From: Ruminococcus flavefaciens
Lineage (GTDB): Bacteria > Bacillota > Clostridia > Oscillospirales > Ruminococcaceae
Direction of reading: 5' to 3'
NCBI RefSeq assembly: GCF_900116855.1
Contig: NZ_UETD01000002.1
Location: 277,744-341,743 of the forward strand
DNA: 64,000 nt
Within the stretch, counting starts at the first letter, position 1. The number at the start of each line of letters is the position of its first letter. The translations under genes were made by a program, and so were the position numbers. Positions 59,805 to 64,000 of this stretch are shown one piece after another. The notes beneath the pieces were generated by a model, which worked only from the letters and a program-made list of their open reading frames with translations, was not told the origin of the DNA and did not search any database.

Positions 59805-60470
59805 TCAGGACTTATGAACTACTACTCCGCCTGTCTTGTATATGCTGTCCGCAGGGATAACTCCTCTTACGCAGCTTGTGGGGTAGATATTGGAATTTCT
59901 GCCGATAACTGTACCGGGATTGAGAACGCTGTTACAGCCCACTTCTACACAGTCGCCCAGCATTGCGCCTATTTTCTTTATGCCTGTTTCAAGCTGCTCG
60001 TTCCCGTCCTTGATAACGACATTGGTCTTGTCGGACTTGACATTGGAGGTTATGGAGCCTGCTCCCATGTGGGACTTGTAGCCGAGAATGCTGTCACCCA
60101 CATAATTGTAGTGTGGAGTCTGTACGTTGTCAAAGAGTATTACGTTCTTCAGTTCAACGGAGTTGCCCACAACACAGTTCTCGCCGACGAGAGCGCTCCC
60201 TCTTACGAAAGCACCGTGGCGCACCTCTGTACCTGCTCCGATGATGCAGGGAGCCCCCAGATAAGCTGTGGGGAAAACCTTTGCGGTCTTATGTACCCAT
60301 ACGTTCTCGGAGGGATTATCATACTCATCGGGACTGAGAGTCTTTCCCAGCTCGATTATAAAGCTGCTGATGCCCTTGAGAGCTTCCCACGGATATGTGA
60401 ACCTGCTGAGATAATCCTTTGCAGCTGTATGAGAGAGATCGTAAAGATCTGATATTTTAACATTGTTCAT
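59805..60470 (-). CDS. Left-handed beta-helix (GlmU C-terminal-like) transferase
   Basis: A 221-residue protein. From about residue 60 it has hexapeptide repeats (VWVHKTAKVFPTAYLGAPCIIGAGTEVRHGAFVRG ...) with the GlmU-like GYKSHMGAGSITSNVKSDK loop. It lacks a nucleotidyltransferase domain. The ATG at 60470 has AGGAG 9 bases upstream; the TTG at 60479 touches that site. Such proteins are often labelled UDP-GlcNAc pyrophosphorylase-like, but an acyltransferase or other sugar-nucleotide enzyme is possible. Confidence 0.8.
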   Translation of the reverse strand: MNNVKISDLYDLSHTAAKDYLSRFTYPWEALKGISSFIIELGKTLSPDEYDNPSENVWVHKTAKVFPTAYLGAPCIIGAGTEVRHGAFVRGSALVGENCVVGNSVELKNVILFDNVQTPHYNYVGDSILGYKSHMGAGSITSNVKSDKTNVVIKDGNEQLETGIKKIGAMLGDCVEVGCNSVLNPGTVIGRNSNIYPTSCVRGVIPADSIYKTGGVVVHKS

Positions 60471-60506
60471 GCTATTCAACTCCTGATCAAAATATATGCA
60501 ACTATA

Positions 60507-60535
60507 ATTATACCCTTACTTCGCCACATTGTCAA
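60507..60535 (-). promoter_or_regulatory. Promoter of the beta-helix transferase gene
   Basis: TTGACA (60530-60535), 17-base spacer, TATAAT (60507-60512) on the minus strand. Confidence 0.7.
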
Positions 60536-60573
60536 GAAAATATGTGCAAAATCTGTCATATCTGTCATATCTC

Positions 60574-60602
60574 TTTACTTTTATGGTAATATGTGGTAAA
60601 AT
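60574..60602 (+). promoter_or_regulatory. Probable promoter of the SGNH hydrolase gene
   Basis: TTTACT (60574-60579), 17-base spacer, TAAAAT (60597-60602) on the plus strand, with an overlapping TATAAT at 60602-60607. Confidence 0.45.
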
Positions 60603-60671
60603 ATAATGCGGCAGTAATGAAGCTCGTCTGTGAGCCTCGGAAGCTGCCGCTAAAAAACAGGAAGTGTTTAT

Positions 60672-61565
60672 ATGAAAAGCTTATTATACAGTCTCAGGAG
60701 CAAAAGTCACATCTTCTGCCTCATACTGTTCATGTCGATCATATCACTGTTCTCCCTTACATCTGCCGATATCCCGGCACCTCCGCCAAGAAGTGCTGAC
60801 AGTGTTCTTGTAAGCGCAATGAACAAGGCTGCCGAGGCAATATCAGAGGAGATGACACAGTATACCTTCACCACTTCGACTACCGTAACAACTACCACCA
60901 CTACAACAGTCTCGGTATCGCCCTACGCTGTATGCGCTCCGACCACTTACACAGGAAGCTCCCCTAACAGTCAGTTCTATCAGGACAGGCTCGCCGTTGC
61001 AGGCGACTCCCTTGCACTGGGACTTGACGTATACGGCTTTGTACCCGATATACATAACATCGCTGGCGAATCCGTGTCCATGTGGAATCTGGACTACTTT
61101 ACCTTTGATGTGGGCGGCGGTGAGATGGGACTTATCGACGCGGTGGAGTACATACATCCCCAGCTGCTGTATATCTCCATTGGTATGAACGATGTCAACA
61201 TGAACTATCCCGACCCCTATGTGACACGCTACCGCGAGGTCATTGACGAACTCATACGGCGTATGCCGGATATAAATATTGTTGTCGCTTCAATTACGCC
61301 TGTCTGCTCCTACTGCGAGGTGGTTCGCAACGACATCATAAGGGAGTACAACGCCGAACTCAAAAAAATGGTTGATGATATGAACTCGCCGCAGGTGGTC
61401 TTTTTCGACGTTTATTCCGTAGTCTGCGACGAGAATCTTGACCTCCGCGAGGACTATACCTCGGGAGACGGTCTGCACCTTTATATCCCCTGCTACAGTG
61501 ATATACTGTCTGCCCTGTTCGATTTTCTCGATACAACTGATTTTAAAGCCCGAATGGGCGGATAA
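60672..61565 (+). CDS. Secreted or membrane-anchored SGNH/GDSL hydrolase
   Basis: A 297-residue protein with an N-terminal signal-anchor (about 11-32), a Thr-rich spacer (about 63-82) and an SGNH domain. The catalytic blocks are AVAGDSLALG (Ser nucleophile), a SIGMNDVNM block III Asn, and DGLHL with the His, about 15 residues before the C-terminal helix. Such enzymes de-esterify carbohydrates or lipids; with a Thr linker like that of the cellulase, an acetyl-xylan or wall-sugar substrate is plausible but not shown. No dockerin. It ends just before the inverted repeats. Confidence 0.85.
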   Translation: MKSLLYSLRSKSHIFCLILFMSIISLFSLTSADIPAPPPRSADSVLVSAMNKAAEAISEEMTQYTFTTSTTVTTTTTTTVSVSPYAVCAPTTYTGSSPNSQFYQDRLAVAGDSLALGLDVYGFVPDIHNIAGESVSMWNLDYFTFDVGGGEMGLIDAVEYIHPQLLYISIGMNDVNMNYPDPYVTRYREVIDELIRRMPDINIVVASITPVCSYCEVVRNDIIREYNAELKKMVDDMNSPQVVFFDVYSVVCDENLDLREDYTSGDGLHLYIPCYSDILSALFDFLDTTDFKARMGG

Positions 61566-61571
61566 TAAAAG

Positions 61572-61752
61572 CTGCCTATTAATCGTGGTGCCTATATACC
61601 AGTTTATGTGTAATTATCGGGGACAAACCTTTCTGAGGAAAGGTTCTCCTCTGACGGAGGCGCGCCCCTCTGTCACTGCGTGACATCTCCCCGCACTGCG
61701 GGGAGTCACCCCGAGCCCCTTTTCCAAAGACTTTATAACTGAATTTAGCCCC
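61572..61752 (-). repeat. Dispersed repeat, copy 2 (inverted orientation)
   Basis: Reverse complement of copy 1 (1-125) with an extra ~60 bases carrying two small hairpins: TGTCACTGCGTGACA (61671-61685) and CTCCCCGC-ACT-GCGGGGAG (61687-61705). It ends GAATTTAGCCCC. No coding potential. Confidence 0.7.
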
Positions 61753-61820
61753 GACAGGGCGCTCCACACAAGATGTGAAAATCAGTAATAATACTGAGAG
61801 CGCCCTGACTGGGCTAAATT
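61742..61820. repeat. Palindromic centre joining repeat copies 2 and 3
   Basis: AATTTAGCCC (61742-61751) pairs with GGGCTAAATT (61811-61820), and CAGGGCGCTC (61755-61764) with GAGCGCCCTG (61798-61807). The ~33 bases between them are unique. Together they give the pair of copies a head-to-head junction. Confidence 0.75.
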
Positions 61821-61930
61821 TAATGCTGAAAGATTTAGGAAAGGAGTTTGAGGAAGAACCCTTTTTCAAAAGGGTTTTCCTCAATATCACTTGTAAAACT
61901 TCTATAAGAGTACCGCCCTTAAACGGCAGC
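61808..61930 (+). repeat. Dispersed repeat, copy 3 (direct orientation)
   Basis: Diverged copy in the same orientation as copy 1: GGGCTAAATTTAATGCTGAAAGATTTAGG..., a CCCTTTTTCAAAAGGG palindrome where copy 1 has CCTTTCCTCAGAAAGG, and AACTTCTATAAGAGTACCGC. It may also serve as the terminator of hisE. Confidence 0.65.
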
Positions 61931-61938
61931 TTTTTTCA

Positions 61939-62277
61939 TCATGTATTCTTATCTACCTCATGGAACTTCTTGAGGTTTCCGATCTTCTCATTGCGCTCGT
62001 CAAGTACCTTCTCCACCTCGGACCAGTCAAGTCCCTGATTTGCACAGAGAACCATAACATGATAGAGCAGATCATTGATCTCGTTCTTCAGCTCGTCGTT
62101 GTCACCGTTCTTTGCAGCGATAACAGTTTCGGTAGCTTCCTCGCCGACCTTCTTGCATATCTTGTCGACACCCTTGTCAAAAAGATAGCAGGTATATGAA
62201 TTCTCAGCAGCAGTTCCGTTCTCGAACTGCTTTTTTCTTTCCTTGATGACCTCAAAAATTTCCTGATAAACTGTCAT
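61939..62277 (-). CDS. hisE: Phosphoribosyl-ATP pyrophosphatase HisE
   Basis: A 112-residue all-helical MazG-like pyrophosphatase. The diagnostic stretch is KKVGEEATETVIAAKNGD followed by ELKNEINDLLYHVMVL, which holds the Mg2+-binding acidic residues. It catalyses step 2 of histidine synthesis. Its start codon overlaps the hisI stop by one base. Separate hisE and hisI genes, as opposed to the fused hisIE of many bacteria. Confidence 0.93.
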   Translation of the reverse strand: MTVYQEIFEVIKERKKQFENGTAAENSYTCYLFDKGVDKICKKVGEEATETVIAAKNGDNDELKNEINDLLYHVMVLCANQGLDWSEVEKVLDERNEKIGNLKKFHEVDKNT

Positions 62278-62627
62278 TATTCATTCTCCTCATTATTATA
62301 TATTTCGTTGAAAAAGCAGCTGTAGCTTCCTGTATGACAGGCAACTCCCGTCTGCTCAACATTTACCAGCAGTGTGTCATTGTCACAGTCTCCGTATATA
62401 GAGACAACCTTCTGAAGATGTCCCGAAGTAGCGCCCTTGTTCCAGTACTCCTGACGGGAGCGGCTCCAGAACCATGTATAGCCTGTCTCGAGAGTCTTTT
62501 TCAGGCTCTCCTTGTTCATATACGCAAGCATAAGAACAGTTTTTGTATTGACCTCATAGCATATCGCAGGGATAAGCTCTCCCTTAACGAAGAACTTGTC
62601 AAGGTCATTAAGATCGATCTTGATCAT
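62277..62627 (-). CDS. hisI: Phosphoribosyl-AMP cyclohydrolase HisI
   Basis: A 116-residue protein with the HisI motifs [30 protein letters not shown] and the Zn-binding [13 protein letters not shown]. It opens the purine ring in step 3 of histidine synthesis. Its start overlaps the stop of the upstream membrane-protein gene by 4 bases, so translation is coupled. Confidence 0.95.
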   Translation of the reverse strand: MIKIDLNDLDKFFVKGELIPAICYEVNTKTVLMLAYMNKESLKKTLETGYTWFWSRSRQEYWNKGATSGHLQKVVSIYGDCDNDTLLVNVEQTGVACHTGSYSCFFNEIYNNEENE

Positions 62628-63016
62628 TTTTTACTCCTTTTTTCGATAGGTTTACCGTTTTCATCAAATTTATCACTGATGCTCCTTGAAACATTAATAA
62701 CCGATACACACTGTATTATAGTGAAAAACTCCAGATAAACAAACAGGAGAGCTATTGCGATACTCTCGCCTTTCCACCAATACATCATCATTGCTATGGG
62801 CATTCCAAGGCATATCTCGATCACTCCGACTGCCATCCAGCTTCTTCCGCAGCTGATATTCGCAAATTCCCATGCTTCCCTGCTCTTCAGGGAACCTGAG
62901 ATGCGGAGACCGTGCTTCATAGCCTCGTCCTTCGGCGCCCTGTATCTCATGTAGTATCCGCCGAGTATTGCCGCTGCAGCCATAATTATATCAATTATCA
63001 GAAACAGCCCGAACAT
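62624..63016 (-). CDS. SdpI-like small membrane protein within the his operon
   Basis: A 130-residue protein with three hydrophobic segments (about 2-20, 57-77, 82-103). The loop between the first two ([37 protein letters not shown]) has the SdpI/YhfL-like pattern of spaced Arg, Ser, Trp and an AN..GR motif. SdpI proteins give immunity to a sporulation killing peptide in Bacillus; most homologues have no known role. It lies 3 bases after hisF and overlaps hisI, which is unusual for a histidine operon. Function unknown. Confidence 0.65.
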   Translation of the reverse strand: MFGLFLIIDIIMAAAAILGGYYMRYRAPKDEAMKHGLRISGSLKSREAWEFANISCGRSWMAVGVIEICLGMPIAMMMYWWKGESIAIALLFVYLEFFTIIQCVSVINVSRSISDKFDENGKPIEKRSKK

Positions 63017-63019
63017 ATC

Positions 63020-63775
63020 CTACCTCACGATGACGCCCTTGCCGCGGCAGTAATCCTTGACCTCGCCCACAGTGAGCTCCTTGAAGTGGAAAAGTGAAGC
63101 CGCGAGTGCAGCTGTTGCGCCTGTCTTCTCGAATACCTCGTAGAAGTCGTTTATCCTGCCTGCTCCGCCGCTGGCGATAACAGGTATTGAGCAGTTATCA
63201 CAGACAGCCTTCAGCATGGGGATATCAAAGCCCTCCTTGGTGCCGTCGGCGTCAATGGAATTGAGGCATATCTCGCCTGCTCCCAGCTTTTCGATGGTGT
63301 GTACCCAGTCTATAAGGTCGATTCCCATATCCTTGCGTCCGCCGTTGATATAGACGGTCCATTTGTTGTCGGCTATCTTCTTTGCATCGATACCGACGCA
63401 TATACACTGGCTGCCGAAAATATCAGCTCCGTCCTTTATGAGCTGCGGATTCTGCACAGCCTGAGAGTTGACAGAGACCTTGTCCGCACCTGCTCTCAGC
63501 GCCTCGCGAATGTCGTCAACGGTCTTTATTCCGCCGCCGACGGTAAGTGGCACAAAGACCTTCTTGGCAGTATCGCGGACCACATCGAGGAAAACTCCGC
63601 GTCCCTCGAATGATGCGGTTATATCATAGAATACGATCTCGTCTGCGCCCTGCTTGTTGTACTCCTCCGCACACTCAACAGGATCGCCTACGTCGCGTAC
63701 TCCTTCAAAATTTACACCCTTGACTACCTTGCCGTTTCTGACATCAAGGCATGGGATTATTCTCTTTGCAAGCAT
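63020..63775 (-). CDS. hisF: Imidazole glycerol phosphate synthase, cyclase subunit HisF
   Basis: A 251-residue (beta/alpha)8 barrel. Start [21 protein letters not shown] contains catalytic Asp11; later motifs are [37 protein letters not shown] with the second catalytic Asp (about 130), and [10 protein letters not shown]. With HisH it forms IGP and AICAR. HisH is not in the visible part. It starts 2 bases after the hisA stop. Confidence 0.95.
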   Translation of the reverse strand: MLAKRIIPCLDVRNGKVVKGVNFEGVRDVGDPVECAEEYNKQGADEIVFYDITASFEGRGVFLDVVRDTAKKVFVPLTVGGGIKTVDDIREALRAGADKVSVNSQAVQNPQLIKDGADIFGSQCICVGIDAKKIADNKWTVYINGGRKDMGIDLIDWVHTIEKLGAGEICLNSIDADGTKEGFDIPMLKAVCDNCSIPVIASGGAGRINDFYEVFEKTGATAALAASLFHFKELTVGEVKDYCRGKGVIVR

Positions 63776-63777
63776 TT

Positions 63778-64000
63778 TTACACCTCCGCGTACTTTACAG
63801 CCTCTCTCAGGTCAAGAGTGCCCTTGTATATGGACTTTCCGCAGATAGTGCCGTAAAGTCCCATTTCCTTGCAGGCGATGATGTCATCCATGGTGTGGAC
63901 TCCGCCGCTTGCAACTATATTTGCTCTGCCCTCGGTTGCATCGGCAAGCTTTTTGAGCTGCTCACGGTTGACGCCCGAGAGAGTTCCGTCCTTTGAGATG
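63778..64000 (-). CDS. hisA: HisA isomerase, C-terminal part (cut by window edge)
   Basis: The minus strand encodes [20 protein letters not shown], then [28 protein letters not shown] and a stop at 63778-63780, the C-terminal third of HisA (phosphoribosylformimino-AICAR-phosphate isomerase). The [10 protein letters not shown] motif has the catalytic Asp. The frame runs off the window end, so the 5' part is not seen. Confidence 0.9.
   Translation of the reverse strand, partial: ISKDGTLSGVNREQLKKLADATEGRANIVASGGVHTMDDIIACKEMGLYGTICGKSIYKGTLDLREAVKYAEV

Overview
The window looks like chromosome of a fibre-degrading Ruminococcus (R. flavefaciens/R. albus type, Clostridia; genus-level inference). 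The grounds are a secreted GH9 cellulase with CBM4, Thr-rich linker and a long ruminococcal dockerin, two further dockerin proteins, a Spo0A homologue, MurT/GatD, AGGAGG ribosome sites, TTGACA/TATAAT promoters with 17-base spacers, and AT-rich intergenic DNA.

Layout. 0-2.8 kb: an ExbB/ExbD-like three-gene operon and a flippase-like membrane protein, both on the minus strand. 3-9.7 kb: a MutS-like ATPase, the GH9 cellulase, a small hypothetical, a SUFU-domain protein, and a Spo0A whose receiver has lost its phosphoacceptor aspartate. 9.9-12.4 kb: tRNA-Leu and tRNA-Ser, followed by a 5'-truncated CotH gene abutting a remnant of another gene (a deletion scar). 12.4-20.8 kb: a PAP2 phosphatase, a lipoprotein, an ECF sigma factor translationally coupled to a membrane protein that continues in frame into a secreted, Ca-loop-rich dockerin protein, and a dockerin protein built of four GH11-like modules that look catalytically dead. 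20.8-31.6 kb: a two-component system with an ABC transporter, an orphan C-terminal piece of a BREX PglX methylase, a heterodimeric ABC exporter, a DUF3877-like protein and a candidate small RNA. 31.7-38.7 kb: a tightly overlapping AraC / GT-C-like / SfsA / dGTPase / K+ channel operon, divergent from a MATE pump. 38.8-41 kb: a second sigma/anti-sigma-like pair.

41.2-46.2 kb is a metal-homeostasis cluster: a His-rich Zn/Cd-type P-ATPase with a mutated DKTGT motif behind an ArsR-type operator-like palindrome, then two G3E GTPases facing it, one His-rich and one fused to a YcgQ/DUF1980-like domain. 46.2-61.6 kb holds an EF-G paralogue, a SpoVB-like flippase, an XRE/zinc-ribbon regulator, gatD-murT, a 1,922-residue transglutaminase-like/helicase/nuclease-like protein, a repeat lipoprotein, a left-handed beta-helix transferase and an SGNH hydrolase. 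61.6-61.9 kb carries two inverted copies of a dispersed repeat whose third copy opens the window. 61.9-64 kb is part of a histidine operon (hisA-hisF-sdpI-like-hisI-hisE).

Functional themes are extracellular plant-polysaccharide degradation with cell-surface sensing, envelope maintenance, metal handling, and peptide or drug export. The least conventional items are the sigma/dockerin fusion with an internal signal peptide, the inactive GH11-like array, the Spo0A without its aspartate, the metal cluster, and the ExbBD-like complex in a Gram-positive. All assignments are from reading motifs by eye; no database search was run.
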